A DNA stretch of 45,146 nt from JADJMO01 sp016794445 (lineage in GTDB: Bacteria; Myxococcota_A; Polyangia; Polyangiales; JADJMO01), in the NCBI GenBank assembly GCA_016794445.1, contig JAEUKC010000265.1, forward strand, positions 1 through 45,146, written 5' to 3'. The notes beneath the pieces are model-generated. The model had not been told where the DNA came from. It searched no databases and saw only the letters and a list, made by a program, of their open reading frames with translations. The position numbers and the translations under genes were made by a program. This document shows positions 25,823 to 33,096 of this stretch, one piece after another (position 1 is the first letter of the stretch; every line of letters begins with the position of its first letter).

Positions 25823-26463
25823 CCACCCGTCGCGCCATCGCTCGCGACGAGAGCCGCGCGGAGGTCATGCTCCGCGCGGCGACGGCGATGGCGCGACACG
25901 GCTACCACGGCATGTCGATGCGCGACCTCGCCAAGAGCACGCGGCGCAGCCTCGCGAGCTTCTACAACCTGTTCCAGTCGAAGGAGGACATCCTCTTCGA
26001 GCTGCAGCGCACCTCGTTCGAGAGCCTCATCGAGGCGGCCGAGGCCGTGCTCGCGAGCACGACCGACCCGGACGCGCGGCTCGACGCCTTCGTCGACAAC
26101 CACGTCCGCTTCTTCGTCGAGAAGCCCGACGTGATGCGCGTGCTCGTGGTGGAGGCGTCCGCGCTACCCCCCGCGCGCCGCGCGGCCATCCGCGCGCTCA
26201 AGCAGCGCTACTTCGACCTCGGCGCGGAGGTGGTGGCCGCCCTCGGGCCGGAGGGCGCCGACGCGATGGCCGTCGAGCGCGCCGCGTACAACGTGTTCGG
26301 CATGTTGAACTGGATCTTCGGCTGGTACACACCCGAGCGGCACGGTCCGCCCGAGGTGCTCGCCGCCTCGATCGCCACGCTCGCCCGCAAGGGCGCGGCG
26401 GCGGCGTTCGCGCCTGCGAAGACGAGCCCCCTGACGAAACCGAGTGGAGGACCGAGGTCATGA
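25819..26463 (+). CDS. TetR-family regulator in the aromatic operon
   Basis: 214 residues. The N-terminal helix-turn-helix MSMRDLAKSTRRSLASFYNLFQSKEDIL is typical of TetR proteins, and the rest is the all-helical ligand-binding and dimer domain. It lies between dch and bcrC with 4-bp overlaps at both ends (ATGA), so it is made with the enzymes it probably controls. A CoA-thioester intermediate such as benzoyl-CoA is the plausible inducer, and the palindrome at 22732-22749 the plausible operator. Known class I clusters use MarR (BadR) or BzdR/BoxR-type regulators instead, so a TetR at this place is unusual in my knowledge. Confidence 0.85.
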   Translation: MTTRRAIARDESRAEVMLRAATAMARHGYHGMSMRDLAKSTRRSLASFYNLFQSKEDILFELQRTSFESLIEAAEAVLASTTDPDARLDAFVDNHVRFFVEKPDVMRVLVVEASALPPARRAAIRALKQRYFDLGAEVVAALGPEGADAMAVERAAYNVFGMLNWIFGWYTPERHGPPEVLAASIATLARKGAAAAFAPAKTSPLTKPSGGPRS

Positions 26464-27632
26464 GCGATCCCGCATCCAGCGTAGTGTCGCGCGCCGCCGC
26501 GCTCGTCGAAGACCGCACGCTCCCCGCGGTGCGGGCGTGGAAGGAGGCGCACCCCGACGGGCTCGTGGTCGGGTACCTCCCCATCTACGTGCCGCGCCCG
26601 CTCATCGAGGCGATGGGCGCGCTGCCGGTGGCGGTGTTCGGCGGCGGCGACGCCATCGACATCATCCGCGGCGACTCCTACTTCCAGTCGTACATCTGTC
26701 ACATCCCGCGCAGCACCGTGGAGCTCGGTCTCTGCGGAGACCTCGACGCGCTCGACGCGGTGCTGTTCCCGTCGATCTGCGACGTGATCCGCAACCTCGG
26801 CGGCATGTGGCGCATGCTGTTCCCGGACAAGCTCTCGCTCTACGTCGACCTGCCGCAGAACTTCGACATGGCGGTGGGCGGCAAGTTCTACGTGCACGAG
26901 ATGCAGCGCATCGCGGGCGAGCTCGTGAAGCGGGGCGCGAAGCCCCTCGAGCCAGAGGCGCTGCGGCAGGCCATCGCGCGCGAGAACACGCGGAGGGCCG
27001 CGATCGCCGAGCTCGACCTCTTGCGCCGCACCGAGCCGTGGCGGGTCAAGGCGAGCGAGGCCTACCTGGTGATCCGCGCGGGCGCGACGCTCCCCGCGGC
27101 CGAGCACGAGGCGATGGTCCGCGAGTTCCTCGCCGCCGTGAGGCGGCGCGAGGCGCGCCCCGTCGACAACGTCCGCGTGGTGCTCGTGGGCTCGTTCTGC
27201 GAGCAGCCCCCCTTCGACCTCATCCGCGCCCTCGAGCGCTCGGGCTGCGACATCGTCGACGACGACTTCCAGCTCGGCCTGCGCATGATCGACGGCGACA
27301 TCCCCGGCGACGCCGACCCCATCGAGGCGCTCTCGCGGGCCTACCTCGAGCGCGGGCGCGACACCGCGTCGCGGTACATCGGCGACCTCGTGAAGGGCGC
27401 GGGGCTCATCGGCCGGGTGAAGGCCGCCCACGCGGACGGCGTCATCTTCGCGGCCGCCTCGTTCTGCGACCCCGCGCTGCTCGACCAGCCGATGCTGGAG
27501 CACGCGCTCACCAAGGCGGGGGTCCCGCACACCAGCTTCAAGTTCGCCGAGAACACGGGTCAATTCCAGGTCATCAGGGAGCAAGCCGGCGCGTTCTCCG
27601 ACGCCGTGAAGCTCTGGGGAGCAGCGTCATGA
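26460..27632 (+). CDS. bcrC: Benzoyl-CoA reductase, subunit C
   Basis: One of the two catalytic subunits (with BcrB) of the ATP-dependent class I benzoyl-CoA reductase, of the 2-hydroxyacyl-CoA dehydratase HgdB/HgdC fold. It has 390 residues, close to the usual length of Thauera BcrC. Segments such as VVGYLPIYVPRPLIEAMGALPV, FGGGDAIDIIRGDSYFQSYICHI and DAVLFPSICDVIRN contain the Cys residues expected to hold the catalytic 4Fe-4S cluster. ATG 26460 overlaps the TetR stop. Together with BcrB it binds benzoyl-CoA and takes electrons from BcrAD at very low potential. Confidence 0.92.
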   Translation: MSDPASSVVSRAAALVEDRTLPAVRAWKEAHPDGLVVGYLPIYVPRPLIEAMGALPVAVFGGGDAIDIIRGDSYFQSYICHIPRSTVELGLCGDLDALDAVLFPSICDVIRNLGGMWRMLFPDKLSLYVDLPQNFDMAVGGKFYVHEMQRIAGELVKRGAKPLEPEALRQAIARENTRRAAIAELDLLRRTEPWRVKASEAYLVIRAGATLPAAEHEAMVREFLAAVRRREARPVDNVRVVLVGSFCEQPPFDLIRALERSGCDIVDDDFQLGLRMIDGDIPGDADPIEALSRAYLERGRDTASRYIGDLVKGAGLIGRVKAAHADGVIFAAASFCDPALLDQPMLEHALTKAGVPHTSFKFAENTGQFQVIREQAGAFSDAVKLWGAAS

Positions 27633-28963
27633 GCGACACCGAAGCCGACAAGGACAAGAGCCAGCTTCGCCAGAAGCGCATGATCGCCGACCACTTCGCC
27701 GCGCTCGCGCGCGCGAAGGCGGAGGGCAAGAAGGTCGTCTACACGTTCGTGCCGGGCAACGTGACCGAGCTGCTCGGCGCGCTCGAGCTCCTGCCCGTGC
27801 TCCCCGAGATCAACGCGCTGCAGAGCGGCATGCGCAAGAAGTCGGCCGGGTACATCGCGGAGGCCGAGAAGTCCGGGCACTCCGAGGACGTGTGCACCTA
27901 TGTGAAGTGCGACCTCGGCATGCTCAAGAGCGGCAACTTCGGCCCGACCGGCGAGAAGCTGCCCGAGCCCGACCTCTTGCTGCTCTCGTACACCGGCTGC
28001 TTCACCTTCATGAAGTGGTTCGAGCTCCTCAAGCAGGAGTACGACTGCCCGGTCGTGATGCTGCACGTCCCCTACCAGACGGACGGGGTGATCAGCGCCG
28101 ACATGCGCAAGTACATCGTCGACCAGCTCGAGCGCGACGTGATCCCGGCGCTCGAGAAGGTGGCCGGAAAGAAGCTCGATCGCGAGGAGCTGTCGCGGCG
28201 GCTCGCGCTCTCGGCCCGCGCCGAGGAGGATCTGGTCGCGGTGTGGGAGTCGGCGCGGCACAAGCCCTCGCCGATCGACGGCTACTTCGGCGGCGTGTAC
28301 TACGTGGGCCCGATCTTCTCGTCGTTCCGCGGGAGCGAGGACGCGGCGCTCTACTACCAGGAGCTGCGCGAGGAGATCGAGGAGCGCGTGCGCCTCGGCA
28401 AGGGCCCGGTCACGCCCGACGGCGACATGGGTGAGGAGAAGTACCGCCTCGTGGTCGAGGGGCCGCCGAACTGGACCTCGTTCTACGACTTCTGGCGCAT
28501 GTTCAGCCGCGAGGGCGCGACGGTGGTCGCGAGCACGTACACGCGGGTGGGCGGGCTCTACGACCACGGGTTCCGCCACGACCCGAAGAAGCCCCTCGAG
28601 AGCCTCGCCGACTACTGCCTCGGTTGCTACACGAACCTCGGCCTGCCGACCCGCCTCGACCTGCTCGAGCGGTACATCAATGACTACGCGGCGGACGGGT
28701 TCCTCATCAACAGCGTGAAGTCGTGCAACTCGTTCAGCGTCGGGCAGCTGCTGATGCTGCGCAAGCTCGAGGAGCGCACCGGCGTGCCGGGCGGGTTCAT
28801 CGAGTCCGATCTCGTCGACCCGCGCTACTTCGGCAAGGCCAACATCGAGAACCGCGTGCAGAGCTTCCTCCAGGTGCTCGCCGCGCGGAAGAAGTCCGGC
28901 GGCGGACCGCTGCCGACGCGGGAGAAGCGGGTCGCGTTGCCCATCGTGGGAGGTGGATCGTGA
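27629..28963 (+). CDS. bcrB: Benzoyl-CoA reductase, subunit B
   Basis: The second catalytic subunit of class I benzoyl-CoA reductase, 444 residues, near the usual length of BcrB. Recognisable are NALQSGMRKKSAGYIAEAEKSG, the cysteine segment VCTYVKCDLGM, the substrate-side segment GCFTFMKWFELL, and the C-terminal block DYCLGCYTNLGLP and VKSCNSF, which provide conserved Cys. ATG 27629 overlaps the bcrC stop. The order C-B-A-D and the lengths match the Thauera type rather than the Azoarcus bzdNOPQ type, though a tree would be needed to decide. Confidence 0.92.
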   Translation: MSDTEADKDKSQLRQKRMIADHFAALARAKAEGKKVVYTFVPGNVTELLGALELLPVLPEINALQSGMRKKSAGYIAEAEKSGHSEDVCTYVKCDLGMLKSGNFGPTGEKLPEPDLLLLSYTGCFTFMKWFELLKQEYDCPVVMLHVPYQTDGVISADMRKYIVDQLERDVIPALEKVAGKKLDREELSRRLALSARAEEDLVAVWESARHKPSPIDGYFGGVYYVGPIFSSFRGSEDAALYYQELREEIEERVRLGKGPVTPDGDMGEEKYRLVVEGPPNWTSFYDFWRMFSREGATVVASTYTRVGGLYDHGFRHDPKKPLESLADYCLGCYTNLGLPTRLDLLERYINDYAADGFLINSVKSCNSFSVGQLLMLRKLEERTGVPGGFIESDLVDPRYFGKANIENRVQSFLQVLAARKKSGGGPLPTREKRVALPIVGGGS

Positions 28964-30309
28964 AGTGCGTCATCGGCATCGACCTGGGCTCCACCACGAC
29001 CAAGGCGGTCATGCTGGACGAGAGCGGCGTCCTGCTCGGGCGCGGCATCACCAACAGCCGCAGCAACTACGCGGTGGCCTGCGCGGTCGCGCGCATCGAG
29101 GCCCACACCGCGGCGCGATTCGACATGCTGGCGCGCGCGCTCACCGGTGACGAGGTGGCGCTCGCCTGGATGGAGCACCTCCGCGAGGCGTTCCGCCTCG
29201 AGCTGTTCCTCGAGGACCTGACCGCCCTGCACGAGACCATCGAGAAGCACCTCGAGGCCAACCAGCGCCCCGATCGCGACGCGGTCCGCCGCATGGCCCG
29301 CGTGGTGCTCGAGGCGGTGGAGAAGGGGGCGCCCGCGCTGTTCGCGCCGGGCGCGCCGCGGCGCAGCGACTTCTTCCGCGACGTCGCCGGGGCGCTGTTC
29401 GTCGCCGAGGCCGAGCAGCGGTGCAAGGGCGGCGAGGTGGCCTTCGAGCCGCTCGTCGCGCAGTACGACCGCGCGATCCTCGACGTCGAGACCAGCATGC
29501 GCCCGCGCGACACGGCGGGCCTGCTCGTGCGCGCGGTGCGTCGGCTCGAGACCGACAACGTCCCGGGCGTGCGCGATCGCCTCGAGCGCGCGGTCGTCAC
29601 CGCGACCGCCGAGCCCATCGAGGAGCTCGTGGTGGTGGGCACCGGCTACGGCCGGCAGACGCTGCCGTTCCCCAAGGAGGCCGTGCGCAGCGAGATCCTC
29701 TGCCACGGGCGCGGCGCCCACCGGGTGTTCAACGGCACCCGCACGGTGCTCGACATCGGCGGCCAGGACACCAAGGCCATCCAGGTCGACGAGCACGGCG
29801 TGGTCACCTCGTTCCAGATGAACGACCGCTGCGCCGCGGGCTGCGGGCGCTACCTCGGCTACATCGCCGACGAGCTCTCGCTCGGCCTGCACGAGCTCGG
29901 GCCGCTCGCCATGCAGTCCAAGAAGCTCGTGAAGGTGAACTCCACCTGCACGGTGTTCGCCGGGGCCGAGCTCCGCGAGCGCCTCGCCCTCGGCCAGCGC
30001 CGCGAGGACATCCTCGCCGGCCTGCACCACGCCATCATCCTGCGCGCGATGTCGCTCCTCGCCCGCAGCGGCGGCGTGCGCAACGAGTTCACGTTCACCG
30101 GCGGCGTGTGCAAGAACCCCATGGCCCTGGCCGTGCTGCGCAAGCTCGTCGACGAGAACTACGGCAAGGACATCACGCTCAACGCCCACGCCGACAGCAT
30201 CTACATGGGCGCGCTCGGCGGCGCGGCGTTCGCCCTCGACGACCTGCGCGAGGGCCGCGTGCCGCCCTTGCCCGACTTCATCCGCGAATCGCGGTCGGAG
30301 GTGCTGTGA
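28960..30309 (+). CDS. bcrA: Benzoyl-CoA reductase, ATPase subunit A
   Basis: Electron-activating subunit: with BcrD it hydrolyses ATP to push electrons from ferredoxin to BcrBC. An ASKHA nucleotide-binding fold starts with GIDLGSTTTK (6-15). The segment VLDIGGQDTKAIQVDEHG follows later and RCAAGCGRYLGYIADEL carries the Cys that share a 4Fe-4S cluster with BcrD. The end has FTFTGGVCKNP. 449 residues is the usual size. The GTG start at 28960 overlaps bcrB. An internal region of about 200 residues between the two ASKHA halves is as in BcrA/BadF and longer than in BcrD. Confidence 0.92.
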   Translation: MKCVIGIDLGSTTTKAVMLDESGVLLGRGITNSRSNYAVACAVARIEAHTAARFDMLARALTGDEVALAWMEHLREAFRLELFLEDLTALHETIEKHLEANQRPDRDAVRRMARVVLEAVEKGAPALFAPGAPRRSDFFRDVAGALFVAEAEQRCKGGEVAFEPLVAQYDRAILDVETSMRPRDTAGLLVRAVRRLETDNVPGVRDRLERAVVTATAEPIEELVVVGTGYGRQTLPFPKEAVRSEILCHGRGAHRVFNGTRTVLDIGGQDTKAIQVDEHGVVTSFQMNDRCAAGCGRYLGYIADELSLGLHELGPLAMQSKKLVKVNSTCTVFAGAELRERLALGQRREDILAGLHHAIILRAMSLLARSGGVRNEFTFTGGVCKNPMALAVLRKLVDENYGKDITLNAHADSIYMGALGGAAFALDDLREGRVPPLPDFIRESRSEVL

Positions 30310-31190
30310 TGCAACGCTCTCTCGGAATCGACGCGGGCTCGAGCGCCATCAAGGTGGCGGTCGTCGAGAGCAACGCCGGCGAAGACGTCCGGCTCCTGGC
30401 CACGGTCGTGCAGCGCATCCGCCGGCGCAACGTGTTCGACGTGGTGAAGGCCACCTACGAGGAGGCCTGCCTCCGCGCCAAGGTGGACGCAAAGGACCTC
30501 TGCTACGTCGCCAGCACCGGCGACGTCGACGCGGTCGAGTTCGCGACCGGCCACTTCTACGGCATGACCACCCACGCACGGGGCGCGCTGTTCCTCGTGC
30601 CGGAGGCGCGCGCCGTCCTCGACATCGGCGCCTTGCACGCCCGCGCCATCCGCATGGACGAGCGCGGCAAGGTGCTCGGCCACCGCATGACCAGCCAGTG
30701 CGCCAGCGGCACTGGTCAGTTCCTCGAGAACATCGCCCGCTACCTCGGCGTACCGCTCGAAGACGTCGGCCAGCTCTCGCGAGACTCGGGCGTGAAGGAG
30801 GAGGTCTCCAGCGTCTGCGCGGTGCTCGCCGAGACGGACGTCATCAACATGGTCAGCCGCGGGCTCACCGCGGGGGACATCCTTCGCGGCATCCACATCT
30901 CGATCGCGGGTCGCCTCGTGCGCCTGCTGCGGTCCGCGGGCGCCGAGGGCATGGTGGCGCTCACCGGCGGGCTCGCGCTCGACACCGGCCTCGTGTCGGT
31001 GCTCTGCGACCAGCTGAGCAAGGAGCAGAACAAGGCCAAGAAGCCGCTCCCGCCGCTCACCGCGCGCTCGCACGAGCTGTCGCTCTTCGCCGGCGCGATC
31101 GGGGCCGGCATCCTCGGCGCCTACCGCCACGACCAGCTGGCCCGGCGCGGCCGCCTCGGCGTCACCGCCCAGCTCGGAGGGGCAGCATGA
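30309..31190 (+). CDS. bcrD: Benzoyl-CoA reductase, ATPase subunit D
   Basis: Partner of BcrA in the ATP-dependent electron activator, 293 residues. GIDAGSSAIKVAVV begins the ASKHA fold, AVLDIGALHARAIRMDERG is the second phosphate region and QCASGTGQFLENIARYLGVP carries the Cys for the shared 4Fe-4S cluster. The last segment, SLFAGAIGAGILGAYR, closes the fold. ATG 30309 shares one base with the bcrA stop (TGATG). All four subunits of the reductase are thus intact. No ferredoxin gene follows, unlike in Thauera. Confidence 0.92.
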   Translation: MQRSLGIDAGSSAIKVAVVESNAGEDVRLLATVVQRIRRRNVFDVVKATYEEACLRAKVDAKDLCYVASTGDVDAVEFATGHFYGMTTHARGALFLVPEARAVLDIGALHARAIRMDERGKVLGHRMTSQCASGTGQFLENIARYLGVPLEDVGQLSRDSGVKEEVSSVCAVLAETDVINMVSRGLTAGDILRGIHISIAGRLVRLLRSAGAEGMVALTGGLALDTGLVSVLCDQLSKEQNKAKKPLPPLTARSHELSLFAGAIGAGILGAYRHDQLARRGRLGVTAQLGGAA

Positions 31191-32107
31191 CCACCCAGGT
31201 CGACATCCGTCCGCTCGCCAAGGGTGACCTCGACGCCGTCGTAGCCCTCGACAAGAAGAGCGCGGGCAGCGCGCGGCGCGGCTACTTCCAGCGCCGGCTC
31301 GACTCGGCGATCCGCTGGCCCAAGCGCCACCTGCAGATTGCTGCCATCACTGACAAGGGTCTCGTGGGCTTCCTGCTCGCGCGCCTGGCCGGCGGCGAAT
31401 ACGGAAGGCCGGGCGCGGCCGTCGTGCTCGAGGCGGTCGGCGTCGACGAGTCGGCGCGCCACGCGGGCGTCGGCCAGAAGATGGTCGCCGCGCTCGAGCA
31501 ACTCATGCGCGCGCGGAGCATCGCGAGCCTGGTCACCCAGGTCGACTGGCACAACCACTCGATGCTGCGCTTCCTCGACGCGGGCAAGTTCGCGCTCGCG
31601 CCGCGGCGGATCCTCGAGCGGCGCGTGCAGCGCATGCCGCTGCCCGAGACCGACGAGGAGATCGAGCAGGTGCCGCCCACCGTGCGGGTTCTCCGCGAGA
31701 GCGACTACGACCAGGTGGTCCGCATCGACGGCAAGATCACGGGCCAGGACCGCAGCGAGTACCTGCGGCGCAAGTTCGACGAGGCGCTCACCGAGTCGGC
31801 GATCACGGTCTCGCTGGTGGTCGAGGACGACGGCTTCGTGGTCGGCTTCGCGATGGCGCGCGTCGACCTCGGGGACTTCGGCCACGTCGACGCGACGGCC
31901 TCGCTCGACACCATCGGCGTCGACCCGGGGTTCGCCCACAAGGGCTTCGCGCGCGCGCTCCTCACCCAGATGGTCGACAACCTGGCCGCGCTGCACGTGG
32001 AGCGGCTGGAGACCGAGGTGGCGGACGACGCCTTCTCGCTCCTCGTGTTCCTCCACCGCTTCGGCTTCCGGTCGAGCCCGCGGCTCGTGTTCCAGAAGTC
32101 CACCTGA
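31187..32107 (+). CDS. Tandem-GNAT acetyltransferase linked to the reductase operon
   Basis: 306 residues made of two GNAT domains (about 5-150 and 165-306). The first has VGVDESARHAGVGQKM with an intact R-x-x-G-x-G acetyl-CoA loop. In the second, IGVDPGFAHKGFARAL lacks the leading Arg/Gln. The ATG overlaps the bcrD stop, so it belongs to the run. Lysine acetylation controls aromatic CoA ligases in Rhodopseudomonas palustris, and an acetyltransferase-like gene (badL) lies in its bad cluster, so a regulatory role is plausible; it is not shown by sequence. Its stop is 8 bp from the stop of the converging hcrB-type gene. Confidence 0.75.
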   Translation: MTTQVDIRPLAKGDLDAVVALDKKSAGSARRGYFQRRLDSAIRWPKRHLQIAAITDKGLVGFLLARLAGGEYGRPGAAVVLEAVGVDESARHAGVGQKMVAALEQLMRARSIASLVTQVDWHNHSMLRFLDAGKFALAPRRILERRVQRMPLPETDEEIEQVPPTVRVLRESDYDQVVRIDGKITGQDRSEYLRRKFDEALTESAITVSLVVEDDGFVVGFAMARVDLGDFGHVDATASLDTIGVDPGFAHKGFARALLTQMVDNLAALHVERLETEVADDAFSLLVFLHRFGFRSSPRLVFQKST

Positions 32108-32115
32108 GGCGCCCC

Positions 32116-33096
32116 CTACACCCCGAGTCCGAGCCGGCGCAGCGCGCGATCGGCGAGGACTCGGACCAGCTTCTTGCGCCACGCGGGGTCGCCCTCGATG
32201 TTGGGGAGCGGCGCGCACTCCTTGAACGCGGCCTCGGCGATGGCGGCGCGCGGCACCTCGGCGAGGAGCTTGCCCTGCGCCTGGGTGGCCGCGCGGATCA
32301 TGCGAGGACGCGCGGCGAGCGCCGACACGGCGATCTCGAGCGCGTTCACCCGCCCCTCTTCGACGTCGGCGCGGGCCGCGAGCGAGATCATCGGGAAGTC
32401 GATGGCGGCGCGGCGGCGCAGCTTCTCGTAGACGCTCGTGCGCGCGGGCCGCAGGGGGACGCGCACCGCCACCACGATCTCCTGGGGCGCGCGGGTGGTG
32501 TTGGCGATGCCGTCGGCCGTGTAGAAGTCGCGGATCGGCAGGGAGCGCGCGCCGTCGGGCCCGACCAGCTCGATCGTGGCCTCGAGCGCGAGCAGCGCCG
32601 CCGCGGTGTCGTTGGAGGCCGCGGCCACGCAGCGCTGTCCACCCTCGACCACGTGGCACTTGGTGCCGTCCTTCTTGAGGCAGAAGCCGAGCGCCTCGCG
32701 CCAGAAGTAGGTCTGGTTGAAGTAGCGGCAGCGGGTGTCGAGGCAGAGGTTGCCGCCGAGCGTGCCCATGCGTCGGTGGTGCGGACCGCCGACGGAGAGC
32801 GCCGCCTCGGCGAGCGCTGCCGCGCGGGTGACGACCACCTCGTGGGCGGCCACCGTCTCGAGGTTGGTCATGGCGCCGAGCCGAAGGGCGTCGCCCTCGA
32901 CCCACACGCCACGCAGGGCGGGGATCTGCCCGAGCGACACGAGGTGCCGCGGCGCGAGGAGGCCGTGCTTCATGTTGGGCAACAGATCGGTGCCGCCCGC
33001 GATGAGGGTGGTGTCGGGGCCGTGGTCGCGCAGCAGCGCGAGCGCGTCGTCGAGGGTGGTGGGCGCGTGCAGCGCGAACGAGGGCAGCGGGAGCAT
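32116..33096 (-). CDS. hcrB: 4-hydroxybenzoyl-CoA reductase, FAD/4Fe-4S subunit
   Basis: 326-residue FAD subunit of a xanthine-dehydrogenase-family enzyme: LIAGGTDLLPNMKHG (31-45) and MGTLGGNLCLD (110-120) are FAD-binding. Between about 123 and 156 is an insertion with Cys123, Cys139, Cys147 and Cys156 (spacing 16, 8, 9). As I recall, the Thauera enzyme binds its extra 4Fe-4S cluster with Cys122, 138, 146 and 155, so spacing and position agree exactly. This separates it from xanthine or CO dehydrogenases. The cluster reverses electron flow so that ferredoxin can reduce 4-hydroxybenzoyl-CoA to benzoyl-CoA. ATG 33096 shares one base with the stop of the molybdenum subunit. Confidence 0.92.
   Translation of the reverse strand: MLPLPSFALHAPTTLDDALALLRDHGPDTTLIAGGTDLLPNMKHGLLAPRHLVSLGQIPALRGVWVEGDALRLGAMTNLETVAAHEVVVTRAAALAEAALSVGGPHHRRMGTLGGNLCLDTRCRYFNQTYFWREALGFCLKKDGTKCHVVEGGQRCVAAASNDTAAALLALEATIELVGPDGARSLPIRDFYTADGIANTTRAPQEIVVAVRVPLRPARTSVYEKLRRRAAIDFPMISLAARADVEEGRVNALEIAVSALAARPRMIRAATQAQGKLLAEVPRAAIAEAAFKECAPLPNIEGDPAWRKKLVRVLADRALRRLGLGV

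Noticed and set aside
22836..32107. Class II (BamB-type) benzoyl-CoA reductase
   Set aside because: No tungsten aldehyde-oxidoreductase-like gene is present; the subunits are of the HgdB/HgdC and ASKHA type of class I.
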